From the NCBI GenBank assembly GCA_942491525.1, contig CALOBW010000033.1, positions 1 through 64,000 of the forward strand: DNA of 64,000 bases, given 5' to 3'. The notes below the pieces were generated by a model. The model had not been told where the DNA came from and did no database searches. It saw only the letters and a list, made by a program, of their open reading frames with translations. The stretch's first letter is position 1, and every line of letters starts with the position of its first letter. This DNA is from CAYWBU01 sp942491525. GTDB lineage: Bacteria; Desulfobacterota; Desulfomonilia; UBA1062. This document shows positions 28,421 through 38,837 of this stretch, one piece after another. The position numbers were made by a program, and so were the translations under genes.

Positions 28421-28474
28421 GGTGACAAGGTGACAGGAGGAACGACACACCCTCATCCCGTCACCTTGTCATCC
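28421..28474. repeat. Inverted repeat between two minus-strand genes
   Basis: ggtgacaaggtgac (28421-28434) is complementary to gtcaccttgtcatc (28460-28473) with one mismatch and a 25-base loop. It sits just after the stop of the large repeat protein gene and may end its transcript. A related direct text (gacagggtgaaggggtgaca) is found at 8172-8191, suggesting a dispersed element. Confidence 0.55.
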
Positions 28475-28483
28475 CTTCACACG

Positions 28484-31400
28484 TTACGGCGCGCTCACCA
28501 GCACCTCCACATCCTCGCTCGGATTGCCCTGGGTGATCACGGGATTGCTGGTGGTGCTGATGAAGAGCAGGTTGCCGGCGCTGTCCTCGATGCGCGCGCT
28601 GACGCTGTAGAGCATATTCTCGTTGATGTTCGCCGGGTTGTAGCGCAGCGCAAAGGGGATGGGCGCCTGCCCCGGATTGAATATCGTCTGTTCACCTTCG
28701 GTGGTCATCTCTGGCGGCGCATCGGCTAGCGACGCGTTGACGAGCCGCATCTTGACGATGGCGTCCTCGGGCAGGGCGATGCGTTCCAGATAGGCCACGT
28801 GGCCGGTCACGGTGGCGCTGGCTGGGCGGGCGGTCAGCCGGAACCGATCACGGGCCAGAATGTTGCCATCCACCGGTGAGACCGCCACGACGTGGAGAGT
28901 CAACTTCTGGTCCGTTTCGATCACCACATCGGGTTCGGCGACCAGCGACCAGAGACCGGTCGCCCGGTCGACTTCCGCCGGCGCTGAATAGTGAATGTCG
29001 CCAAACTCATCCACCACCAACACAAAGACATTGTCCACGGCAGCGGGGCTGACATAGCCAGCCACGGCATAGATGTTCGTCTCGTTGGAGACAATCGCGT
29101 TGGGCAACGGGTAGGTGATCAGCAGGTGGCTGGGTAACGTATCGACATCGCCGAAGACCACGTCCACGCTGGCCGAAGCCATCCAGCTGCCATCGTCGGG
29201 GCTGGGCGAATAGACGACGATCTGACCGCGCCCCACGTAGTCCAGCTCCACCACGGCGCTCCATTCACCCTCGCCCCCAATCTCATCCGTACTCATGGTC
29301 ACCGGTTCGAGCGTTAGGGGGCGACCGGCGCTGTCCAACGTCTGGACGACGACGTTGCCCTCAAAGAGGCCACGCCCGCGACCCGAAATCTCGAACGCGC
29401 CGCTCCAGAGTGGTGGCATAGGGCAGCGGATCGGTGATGAGCAGATAGCTGTCGCCAGAATCCTCGCCGTAGATCACCGGCTGGGTGGCGGCGGCAATCA
29501 CCGCGCCGTCGGGCAGCGACAGCGAGTAGGCGTAGAGCATCCCGCGCGTACCGGGAGGCAGATCGGGGACCACCAGCTTGGCTTCCCACAGCCAGCGATC
29601 ACCTGCGTCGTTGACACGCGTGGTTTCGCCACGAACATCCGCCAGGACGTTGCCATTGCTGTCCAGCGCACGCACGAAGACGTTGCCTGGGGCAGTGCCA
29701 GCGGCGGAACCCTCGACCAAGAAAGGCGTGTTGCGGGCCAACGTCGTATCCAACTCCGGTGTTGAAATCGCCAGTTCCGGCGCGACCACAACGACTGTCG
29801 CCAGGCAGCCTGGGCACATGGAGCGCCTGGCCACGGTGGATGAGGTTGGGGCTGGGCAGGCAGTTGGCTGCGACCAGTTCGCCGACCGTGCTGCCCGTGC
29901 TCTGTGCGATGCTGAAGAGCGTATCGCCGGTCTGAACAATGTAGATCGGCCACTGGGTGCGCACCGTGCAGTTGCTGGCAAAGGTCACATTGACCAGGTC
30001 TTCGGCCATCACGCTGCCGTCGGCTGGCGAAGTGGAAAAGGCGTAGATGCTGCCCGGCGAGCCATTGGCGATCAACAGGTCCACGACCAACGACCAGTTG
30101 CCAGAAGCATCTGCCGTGGCTACGGCCTGGCGGATGGTCTGACCGAAGCTGTCGCGCACACGCACGATGACATTGTTCTCGAAGACGTTGATCGCCTGGC
30201 CAGAGATGACCAGGCCGCCGGCTGTCTGCGCGGTGGCGCCATTGGCCGGTGCAAGGATGGAAATGGATGGCGGTCGGGGCGGTTCGATGACCGCGCTCTG
30301 GAAGTAGACATTCACCACATCCTGGGCCACAACAGCGCCATTCACAGGCGACGTCGAATAGGCGCGGACTGTGCCGGGTGCGTTGAGTGCGCCGACCTGC
30401 AACGTGACCGACCAGTTGCCGTTGGGGTCGGCGGTGGTCGCCTGTTGCGCCAGCGTCGCGCCGCCCCTGGCAGAGATACTCACGACGACGTTGTTCTCGA
30501 AGACATTGCTGGCTACCCCAGAGACCGTCACGCCATTTTCCGTCCTCACAACCGCGCCCTCGGCCGGCGAGAAGATACGCACCAGCGGCGTTTGTGGTGC
30601 AGACGTGGGCACGGCAGTCGGTGTGGGTTCCGGTGTTGCGGTGGCTTCTGGCGGCGCAGTGGGCAGCGCCGTGGCTGTCGGTTCGGGCGTCATGGTAGGG
30701 GTGGGCAAGGGCGGTGTGCCAAATTGCACAGGCACAGACGCCTCGGCCAGGATCGACCCGTCAGCAGGCGAGGATGCGAAGGCATAGATGCTGCCTTTCG
30801 TGCCCGGTTCGATCAGGCCAAGCGTCAATACGACTCGCCAGGGACCCGCACCCCCAGACCAGCGTCCACGCTGGTCGGCTGTTCGGAGAGGATCACGCCG
30901 TTGCTACTCAGGCGCGCACCACAAGGTTGTTTTCTGGCAGACCGCTGCCGGTGCCCTGTGCGACGACCTCCACATTGCTGACCACCTCGTTGGCCAACGG
31001 AATATCGATAGCGATCGACGCTGGAATCGGTTCGGGTGTCGGTACAGATGTTGGTTCAAGCGTTGGCTCAGCGGTTGGTTCAGGCGTCGGTTCAGCCGTT
31101 GGCTCCGGCTCTGGCGCCTGGCCAAAGGTAACCTGGATCGGCGCGTCGGCCACGATACTGCCATCGGCTGGCGAGGCAGAATAGGCGTAGATCTGGCCCG
31201 TTGTACCGGGCGCCACGCGCACTTCCAGCGTCGCCTCCCACGGCCCCTCAGCGCCAAGCTCGGCGTTGACCGTGGCAACCGTCTGGCCGAGCAACGTGCC
31301 GGCATCGTCCAGCCCCTGGATCACGACATTGTTTTCCGGCAGGCCAACACCCGTCCCGGTCACCGTGATGAACGACGGGTTGACCTCGCCCGGCTGGGGT

Positions 31401-31510
31401 GAGGTGATGGTAATCGCCGCGGCGGGCAATAACGTTTGAGCCAGCGCAGCCGCCGGCAGGATGCTGCTGATCAACAGCAGGCAGAGCAGGAAAGCGATCT
31501 GTTTTTTCAT
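28484..31510 (-). CDS. Secreted multi-domain protein: Gmad2-type Ig-like repeats, LysM and YbaY-like domain
   Basis: The reconstructed protein is ~1,000 residues. It begins with a signal peptide (MKKQIAFLLCLLLISSILPA). At least five ~100-residue Ig-like repeats follow, each with a text like ENNVVVxxxD, GxWxVxL and GSIYAFSTSPADGS, similar to the Gmad2 (PF10648) domain. PTPEPTxEPT-rich linkers separate the first repeats. A LysM domain (IVQTGDTLFSIAQSTGSTVG, then LPSPNLIHRGQALHVP) lies near the middle. The C-terminal ~100 residues (VTGHVAYLERIALPEDAIVK, then FALRYNPANINENMLYSVSA) match the YbaY/YscW lipoprotein domain. It is probably cell-wall or surface associated. Frameshifts fall near 30830-30905, 29800-29830 and 29405. 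Start ATG 31508-31510. Confidence 0.82.
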
Positions 31511-31617
31511 GTTGCACATCCGTTTCGATAGGTTAGACTTCAGGTCAAGTATTTTCTTGTCAATCGTGAGCTGATGGGTTTCCAGAAGTTGAAGTTTTGA
31601 CATAAGTCGAACTTCTA

Positions 31618-31633
31618 TGGCTTGTAGCCGCAC
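31618..31633. repeat. Copy fragment of dispersed palindromic repeat
   Basis: ggcttgtagccgca at 31619-31632 matches the complement of the repeat at 21084-21097. It is followed by ggttgctgggcgtgcgtgcgg, which could be the degraded second half. No gene overlaps it. Confidence 0.5.
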
Positions 31634-31718
31634 AGGTTGCTGGGCGTGCGTGCGGTTCTACCATGACAGACACGGGATCATTCAGCAAACGGTCCCACAT
31701 TGGACAGCGTTCCAAGGT

Positions 31719-33711
31719 TCACTCCTCAACGTCCAGCAGGTTCTCCTCCTGAGCGCTGCGCACGAGCAAGACGGTGCCCATGTTTTGGATCGGTGTCTCC
31801 ATGCGCTCGCCGTACGTCTCGTCACATCTGGGATCAAGCCGAGGGCAGCGGGTCCACACGTCCTCGTCAACATCTGGGATCTAGCCCGAGGGTCAAGTCG
31901 GTGTCCAGGCAAGTGGGGGCTTGTCTTGCGCATCATGGGCTCACAATGGTGGGGGCGTATTGTGGAGATAGTGGGGGTTGTGGGGGCGATTTGGGGGTGC
32001 AGAATGATGCGACACCGGCTAGTCTTGGCATCATGGGATGGTGGGGGGATTGGGGAGTGGGGGCGTTGTTGTGAGAGGGGAGGGGGAGGGGAGGGGCATG
32101 AGATCGGCGTTGCCGCCACGCCCGCGCCACCAGACGTTGATCACGGTCTGACGGCCAAAGCCTAACTCCTCGTCTTCGCGCAGGAACAGGACCGACTTGC
32201 CCAGCGAGGCCGCTTGCCGCATCAGCTTGATCTGGTCCCCGCGTCCTTCTGGGTGTTGGTCAGCCGGTGGTCTGGTTCCAGCCCCGCCAGGCCGCCTTGC
32301 ATGATCAGGAGGGGGCATGATGGTCAACGCGCGCCTTCCAACAAAATCCTTCTACGACATCCGCCTCGGCGAACGCCATCATGTCCCGCTCCAGAATATA
32401 GCTGCGTATGCGGCGACGGGCAGCCTGACGGAGCGACCGCCGCTCCAGATAAACCAGATGCCGTAGCTGATGACAATCGCTGCGACTGTTGCAATGGGAT
32501 TGATCAGGAACATGGCCCCATAACAGCCCAGCGCGCCGAGCATGGACACGCCCCAGTGGATGTTGAACCGGGGCCGGTAGCTGGGGTTGCCGACCAATTT
32601 CTCGATGCCCGCCACCAGATTGGTCATGCCGTAGGTGTTGAGGAAGAACATGCTGATGACCGGCGCCACGAAGTTGAGATCGCCCAGCCAGACCACGCCG
32701 ATGGCGATACCGGCTGTGAGCAGCACCGCCATGCGCGGCTCCGTCGAGCTGCCCAAGGTGGCGCCCAATTTTCGTGGCACGATGCCATCGAACGCCAGCG
32801 CCTGCAAGCACTCGGGGCGCTGCGATCACACTGCCCAGCGCCGACGAGAGCGTCGCCGCCCAGACGCCGATCAGCACCAGGATCGGCCAGAGCGCGATAT
32901 CCTCCATGATCAGATTGTTGGTAATCAGTTCTGGTCGGCGTGCCGTGGAGCGAGAGCCAGATGACGGTGGCGATATAGATCACCGCCGTGACCGCGATCG
33001 AGGCCAGCGTCCCCTGCGGAATGCTCTTGCTCGGATTCTTCAGATCGCCCGACATGCTGGCGCCGACGGTGATGCCGGTCACCGCAGGAAAGAAGACGGC
33101 GAAGACGGTCCAGAACGAACTGCTTCTCCGTGTAGTTGGCTGTCAGCGTCGGCGTGATAAAGCTGTCCCAGCCGCCGAGGAAGAAGGAGACCAACGCAGC
33201 GCCCAGCGCAGCCAACACGACGTACTGGATCCGCAGCGCAAAGTCGGCGCCGATGTAGGCGATCAGACCAAAGCCCAGCACGACGACCGTCGTGATCAGC
33301 CGGGCGTCGATGGGCTGAAAGTAGGGCAACAGATTGCAGCGCTTCGGTAAAACCAATGAGGTAGAAAGCGACCGAGATGGCCTGGGAAAGATAGAGGGGG
33401 ATGCCGATGGCGCCGCCGATCTCCAAGCCCAGCGAGCGTGAAATCAGGTAGTAGTTGCCGCCGGTGCGGACGTTCATGCTGGTGGCGATGGCCGACAATG
33501 AGAGACCGGTCAGCAGGGTGATGAGTTGGCGATCAGAACGATCACCATAGCGCCGACCAAGCCCTGCCTGACCCACCACCCAGCCGGTGCGCAGGAAGAG
33601 GATCAGGCCGAGGATAGTCAGTACATTGGGCGTGAAGACGCCGGCGAAGGTGCCGAAGCGCCCCTTGTGGGCACCGACGCCAGCGGGCGGCGGCTTCGTT
33701 TGGGTTACCAT
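31719..33711 (-). CDS. SLC12-type cation-chloride cotransporter-like permease, frameshifted
   Basis: The N-terminus, GRFGTFAGVFTPNVLTILGL then LFLRTGWVVGQAGL, and the block SMNVRTGGNYYLISRSLGLE match the amino-acid permease/Na-K-Cl cotransporter (SLC12) family. LQALAFDGIVPRKLG then PVISMFFLNTYGMTNLVAGI and ISYGIWFIWSGGRSV belong to its central part. C-terminal soluble text appears as LMRQAASLGKSVLFLREDEE and, at the end, ERMETPIQNMGTVLLVRSA with stop at 31719-31721. The core has frameshifts near 33530, 33350, 33090, 32910 and 32400. The part between 31880 and 32110 is G-rich low-complexity text and could not be reconciled, so the C-terminal joining is tentative. Start ATG 33709-33711. Confidence 0.7.
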
Positions 33712-33772
33712 ATTTGAGTGCTCTCTGTTGTCAGTTGAAAAATGAACTTATCGGGTCGCCTGCGGCCCACGG

Positions 33773-34899
33773 TCAGCCACCCTGGAGATAGCGACGCACA
33801 TTTTCGGAGTGTTCCTCGAAGGTACGGGCAAAGACGTGGGCGCCGCTGCCATCGGGCAGGGCGACAAAGTAGAGGTAGTCGTGGACTTCGGGCGCCAACA
33901 CGGCCTGGATGCTGCTCAGGCCTGGGCTGGCGATTGGACCGGGAGGCAGTCCTTCGTTGAGGTAGGTGTTGTAGGGGCTGATCACGCTGGTATATTCTTC
34001 CAGAAAGACCGGCGTCTTCCACCACTGGCCGCTCTGGGGTTGATAACCCATCGCGTACTGGACGGTCGGATCGGCCTCCAGCCTCATGCCATTGACCAGC
34101 CGGTTGAGATAGACGCCGGCGATGGTAGGACGCTCTTCCGGCACAACGGCTTCGCGCTCGACGATGCTGGCCACGGTCAGCACGGTGTGCAGGTCCAGAT
34201 CGGTCTCGCCAGCCTCCAAGCGCTGCGTTGTAAAGGGGCAGCACGCGGCCGGCGAAGGTATCCAGTTGCCGCCCCAGCACATCGCTCGGCCAGCAGCGCC
34301 TGGGCGGCACCTCGTAGGTGTCTGGAAAGAGATAGCCCTCCAGCCGAGCTACCCGCCGGGCGATCTTCCAGAAACCCGTAGCGGCTGGCATCCAGGCCGG
34401 CCAGGTCTCCGCCAGAGACCAGTCTCAGGTATTCGGCGCCCTGCTCCGGCTGGTCGACAAAGAGGGTCCCTTGGTCAAAATAGTCGGCGATCTGTTCCAG
34501 TCGCCATCCTTCGGGAATCGTGACCGTCAGGCTGTCGGCCTGGGCGTTCTGCAATTCCGCGACGATCTCGACCATCGTCATGGACGGATCGAGCAGAAAC
34601 TGGCCCGCCTCGAGCCGCGCGCCCAGCCCGTTGACCCGCACGTAGGCTTCAAAGAGCAGCTCATCGCGGATCAGGCCGGCCTGCTGCAATTGCTGGCCGA
34701 TGGCGCGACCCGGCGTGCCCGGTTCGACCACAAAGCGGACCGGGCGGCTATCGACGCTGGTGGGGCGGTCGAGCTGGTCGCGATTGGCGTTGAGATAGGT
34801 CTCCAGGACGCGGTCGCCGCCGCGGCTGCATGCACCAAGCGTGAAGAGAAAAAGTGAGGCAAGCAGAAACAGGCCCAAGCGGATAGGGAACGACTTCAA
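33773..34899 (-). CDS. mltG: Endolytic murein transglycosylase MltG
   Basis: MltG cleaves nascent peptidoglycan and sets glycan strand length. The protein has an N-terminal helix with a lipobox-like LFTLGACS, a LysM-like region (VRFVVEPGTPGRAIGQQLQQ) and the YceG catalytic domain. The latter appears as TVLTVASIVEREAV (catalytic Glu in the ASIVE motif), AGVYLNRLVNGMRLEADPTV, and SPYNTYLNEGLPPGPIASPG. Frameshifts near 34280-34330 and 34400 separate the two parts. A TTG at 34897-34899 is the likely start, overlapping the stop of the epimerase gene (TTGA), which indicates cotranscription. Confidence 0.88.
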
Positions 34900-35879
34900 G
34901 TTGTGCGTCCTTGGCGTGGCGTAGCGAGATGTGAATAGCCGTTGATGGCGGGCATGGGGGCGAATTGGGGATCCTCGGCGAGCAAGCGTTGTAACCCGGT
35001 GGCCAGGCTGACTTGTGGGCGACAACGTAACAATTGCTCGGCTTTGATGCAGTCGGCCACCAGGCGGGCGATACCGCCCGACTCTTCGCTGACGTAGAGC
35101 AGATCAGGCTCCATACCGACCGTCTCGCCGATCTGCGCCACCAGCTGGTTGATGGAGACCTCGACGCCGCTGCCCACGTTGATGATCTGCTGGTCCACGC
35201 CATCAGCGGACGCGGCGCTGGCCAGCGCTTCGACTACATCGTCCACAAAAACAAAATCGCGCGTCTGCGACCCATCGCCAAAGACGACGACTGAGCCGCG
35301 ACCGAGAATCTGCTGGACGAATTGCGGGATCACCGGCGGGTGGGCGGGTGGCAACGGCTGGCCGGGTCCATAGGCGTTGAAGATGCGCAGCGCGACTGTC
35401 TCGAAACCGATCAGCCGGCCCATGTTGAAAAGATATTGCTCGGCGGCCAGCTTGCTGACCGCATAGGGTGCGGCCGGTCTTGGCTGCATCTCCTCGGTCA
35501 CCGGTTGCCGGTCGTGGTCGCCATAGACGGTGGCGCTGCTGGCCAGGATCACCCGCTTGACGCCTACATCGCGGCACGCTTCCAACAGCGTCACCGTGCC
35601 GCCCACGTTGACAGCGTTGTACTCGCGCGGATAGAGGATCGAGGCGGGCACGCTGACCCGTGCGGCCAGGTGGTAGACCACATCCACACCCTTGAGTACC
35701 GACCAGAGTTTGGGCAGATCGACCACATCGCCGCGGTTAAAGTTGATGCCGGGCAGCAGACCGAAGGGATCGCCGCTGCTCAGGTCGTCCAGCACCCGCA
35801 CATAGTGGCCGCGGGTATGGAGTTCGTTGGCCAGGTGGGCGCCGATAAAGCCAGCGCCGCCGGTAATCAGAACCTGCAT
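34896..35879 (-). CDS. NAD-dependent sugar-nucleotide epimerase/dehydratase
   Basis: This intact frame of 327 residues has the Rossmann motif LITGGAGFIGAHLANEL, DDLSSGDPFGLLPGIN, the catalytic Thr/Ser region LASSATVYGD, and the Tyr-Lys pair in PYAVSKLAAEQYLF. SQTRDFVFVDDVVEALA is typical of extended short-chain dehydrogenases such as UDP-glucose 4-epimerase. It probably supplies nucleotide sugars for surface glycans. The start ATG at 35877-35879 begins the Rossmann strand; an upstream in-frame Met adds seven residues. The downstream mltG overlaps by 4 bases. Confidence 0.9.
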   Translation of the reverse strand: MQVLITGGAGFIGAHLANELHTRGHYVRVLDDLSSGDPFGLLPGINFNRGDVVDLPKLWSVLKGVDVVYHLAARVSVPASILYPREYNAVNVGGTVTLLEACRDVGVKRVILASSATVYGDHDRQPVTEEMQPRPAAPYAVSKLAAEQYLFNMGRLIGFETVALRIFNAYGPGQPLPPAHPPVIPQFVQQILGRGSVVVFGDGSQTRDFVFVDDVVEALASAASADGVDQQIINVGSGVEVSINQLVAQIGETVGMEPDLLYVSEESGGIARLVADCIKAEQLLRCRPQVSLATGLQRLLAEDPQFAPMPAINGYSHLATPRQGRTT

Positions 35880-36011
35880 TCGCTCACGATTCCTGTGCAT
35901 TCAGCGCGAATCCAGGTCCCGCGCTGTCAAGCAAAATTCGGAGCGTCAGTATAGCATCGCCCCAATTCTGCGGCAAAGGAAGTCGGGATCGGCGACAGGT
36001 CAACGATTCAT

Positions 36012-37221
36012 CTATTCGTCATCCATGCCCCACCCCTGTGGGTTGCCATTGCCCAAGCCAAGCTCGGAGGGGTCCAGCGTCAACTCATCCTGCTCAAACT
36101 GATCGATGTCAAGGATCAGTTCCTGGCGCCTAGCTTCCCGGCCAGCTGTTTGCGCCTGCTTGCCCTGGTCAATGACGCGCCTCATTTCCTTGGGAACGAT
36201 CGACCATTTCGGAGGATTCTTGTGGTCATCAGAAGCATTACCGGCCAACATGGTCAAGTTGCGGATCAGCAACATGTACGCACGACGGAACGGTCCGCCC
36301 AGGCTACGTAAGCTCTTTCCCTTAGCCAGAAACCCCCATGAATCCACTACGCCACGGATCTGAAAGGCTTTTTTACTGATATCCCTCAACAGAAGCAGCT
36401 GCCGCATATAGTCTGTGTCGTCCAATGGAATTGCGTTGTACTCTTCGATCAACTGGCGCAGTTCGGCCAGCCACCCATTCACACGGCCACCGCTGTACTT
36501 CTGGCGCAGCCGCTTGTCTATTTTGAGGTTCTGGGCCTTGCGCTGGATCGTTGCAGGTCCATGGCCGGAAGCGCTTTGCTGTGCTGTATGCACCAACTCG
36601 TGAGTCATCAACTGCACGTCGAACTTGGATTGGCCCTTGCCCAGGAATATCTTATTGCCGTGGGTGAAGGCGTCGGAATGCAGTTGGTCGTTGAGCATGT
36701 GCGAGCGCTCACCGCTGAAGACGCGCACGCCACCCAACTTGGCGCCGGTCGCCTGCTCCGCCTTCCTGCGCACCACTTCAGGAACCAGGTCGCCGCCACC
36801 GGCCGGCGCACGAATCTTCGACTCCAGCCGACGATCCAACTGCGTGCCATCTTTTGCGACCTGTTTGCTCGGTTGAGCGTATCCGGCGACCTGATCGGCC
36901 TGCCGCTCCAGACGACTATCTGCGTTCCCCAGGGACAGCGCGCCCGTGCCCGCCCTGCCAATGGCAGACGGCACACGGTCGAAAGGCGCGCTGGCTGGTC
37001 AGGTGATGCGCCAGCGCCTGGTTGCCAATCGTCCGCTGCAGGTACCCGATGTCCCTTGCGTTCAGCAAATGGGGGGCGTTCTGGAGGCGTTGAACGATCT
37101 GGCCTGGCGAAGCACCGCGCTTGCGCGCGGCGTCGACCGGCTGCGCGTCGCGATCCTTGCCGATAACCTGTGGCGTCGCAGGACGGCGAATGGGCATCTT
37201 TCGTCGTTTTGGCTCAATCAT
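36012..37221 (-). CDS. DUF4157 (eCIS core) metallopeptidase-like protein
   Basis: The N-terminus (GYLQRTIGNQALAHHL) is a short motif typical of proteins linked to extracellular contractile injection systems. After a frameshift near 36970, residues ~90-190 form the DUF4157 domain: LGGVRVFSGERSHMLNDQLH, AFTHGNKIFLGKGQ and MTHELVHTAQQSASG, with the HExxH-type zinc site HELVH. The C-terminal ~170 residues (from KAQNLKIDKRLRQK) have no recognised domain and may be an effector or toxin part. The start ATG 37219-37221 has GGAG 7 bases upstream. No sheath, tube or baseplate genes are in the window, so a link to an injection system is by family only. An ISL3 element lies just upstream. Confidence 0.75.
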
Positions 37222-37386
37222 TTTTTTCTCCTTGAGTGGGGTATGAAGCCTGCTGCACTGCGGGGCATTGGGGGTTGATGCCGCCACGCTCGAGACCCAA
37301 GTCGGTACCTACAATGATAAATCCTGTACGTCGTACGTGTCAACCCCCTGAGATTTCGTCGAACCAGCATCGCGCCAGCCATTAAC

Positions 37387-38605
37387 GGTTCTCTGAGCAA
37401 TTGTGGGGTTTAGCCACAGAAAGCAATAACGCGTAGGCGAAAGTGGTCAAAGTTGGGAATGCCGAAGGCAATGCGTTTGAGGACGCGAATCTTGCTGTTC
37501 ATGCCTTCAACCAAGCCGCTGGTGATGCGATGATGAAAGAAATTCACGATTTCGGCTTGCCATTCAGTCAGCGTGTTGCAAAAGATGTCAAGCTGTTTCA
37601 TGCCAAGCTGTCGAGCGTCAGCAATCCATGTATCGAGGGTGAGTCGGGCCAGGTCAGGCGTTGTCTGCGTTTGATACCAGTCATGCAGTTCTTGGCGCAG
37701 TTGCCAAAGGCGATAGAGGTCAGGATGTGAATCAGCCAGTGCGGAGAGCCGTTCTTTGTCAGCGTCAGTCAGGTTGTGCTCATTCTTGAGCAGCAAATAG
37801 TGTAAGCCTTTGAGTTGCTTCTGTTCATCGTCGCCGTCGGCAGCCTTCTGGGCTTCTCGCCGAACATGGTGGATCACGTCGTGCAGGTTCTGAACCACAT
37901 GGAAGCGGTCAGCCACAACGGCTACTTCAGGAAAGACGGCATGTACGGCTGCCCGATAATGTGCCCAAAGATCGGTTGCGGCAAAGGCAAGTCAGGACGA
38001 GGACAAAATCGCCGTGGCCTTTTTTTGGGCGATCTCATCGATCCCCAGCCGAGTGACCTGGAGCGCTTCTTTGCGCCGGTCCGCCAACTTGAACTCACCA
38101 GCTTTGAGCAACATGCGTTCTACGACCTTGTAGCCTATCCCATAGAGTTCGGACAGGGTGGCCACATCTTGTTTCCGTTTCGGGTTGGTTATCTCATCAT
38201 ACAGCCGGTGAGTACAGGTGCAATCCGGCGCCACGTCGGCAATCTCTTGCGTGAACGCTTTCTTGCAATGAGCACAGTCAAACCGTCTGCTGTCGAAGAG
38301 CAGAATCACTTTCTCTCCCCTCAATGGCGCATCGTGAATCCGCCTTCGTTTGGGATAGTCATGAACGCTCTCGCTCAATTGCAGGCACTTCGGACAGAGC
38401 GCAACCTCCCACCGCGCAACGCAATATAGCTCGTGGGTCTGGCTCTCCCTATCGTAGCTTTGGCCAACAACGTCCAACCCCTCCAACCCGAGGAGCTCCG
38501 TCACCATCTTGTACTTCTCTCGTTCTGCCTGGGTGTACTCTATTGTCTTTGACATCCGTCTATTCTATCGCTTGTGCACTTCACCCCACAATTGCTCAGA
38601 GAGCC
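37387..38605 (-). mobile_element. ISL3-family insertion sequence
   Basis: Inverted terminal repeats of 23 bp with one mismatch, ggttctctgagcaattgtgg at the left and its complement ccacaattgctcagagagcc at the right, enclose one transposase gene. The start GGYTCT is typical of ISL3-family ends. No 8-bp target duplication is apparent, so one flank may have been rearranged. Confidence 0.82.
37410..38555 (-). CDS. ISL3-family transposase (frameshifted)
   Basis: The N-terminal half has the zinc-binding pairs LCPKCLQLSE and FDCAHCKKAF, then a helix-turn-helix text YGIGYKVVERMLLKAGEFKL and the first catalytic Asp in RLGIDEIAQKK. The C-terminal half has MADRFHVVQNLHDVI with the second Asp and the Glu in ITSGLVEGMNSKIRVLKRIA. 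The family is ISL3. A frameshift near 37920-37990 separates the halves, so the copy as sequenced is inactive. Start ATG 38553-38555. Confidence 0.85.
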
Positions 38606-38740
38606 TGTCTTGTTCGACAAGCCTGCGTAGGTTCTCGATAAATAGGCCCGGCGTCTGAATTACAAGACCGCTTGACCGGCCCACCTCTGGTGTGAAGTCT
38701 TTCGTATTCAGTGTGACCAGACGTAAACACCATGGCCCAT
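38606..38740 (-). pseudogene. PIN-like domain remnant cut by the ISL3 element
   Basis: On the minus strand directly outside the ISL3 right end, one open stretch reads WCLRLVTLNTKDFTPEVG and then GLVIQTPGLFIENLRRL. The pattern LVTxNTKDF...I.TPxxF resembles the C-terminal end of PIN-domain ribonuclease toxins. No N-terminal part and no antitoxin are present. Only about 45 codons survive between a palindrome and the insertion sequence. Confidence 0.45.
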
Positions 38741-38744
38741 CACG

Positions 38745-38780
38745 AACAAATGTCCCAGTGATATCACTGGGACATTTGTT
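38745..38780. terminator. 36-bp perfect palindrome downstream of the permease gene
   Basis: aacaaatgtcccagtgat is followed by its exact complement atcactgggacatttgtt, giving a perfect 36-bp palindrome. It lies 58 bp after the stop of the DppC-like gene and could end the long transporter transcript, although no T run follows on either strand. A perfect palindrome without a loop would also suit a protein-binding site. Confidence 0.6.
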
Positions 38781-38837
38781 TCAACGATTCGAGCCGGTCG
38801 GCATGGTTTAAGGATCGTCGCTGACCGTCCAAGGTGG

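Noticed and set aside
29578..30981. Plus-strand open frame (467 codons)
   Set aside because: It lies opposite the Ig-repeat protein; its apparent repeats are the antisense of the true repeats.
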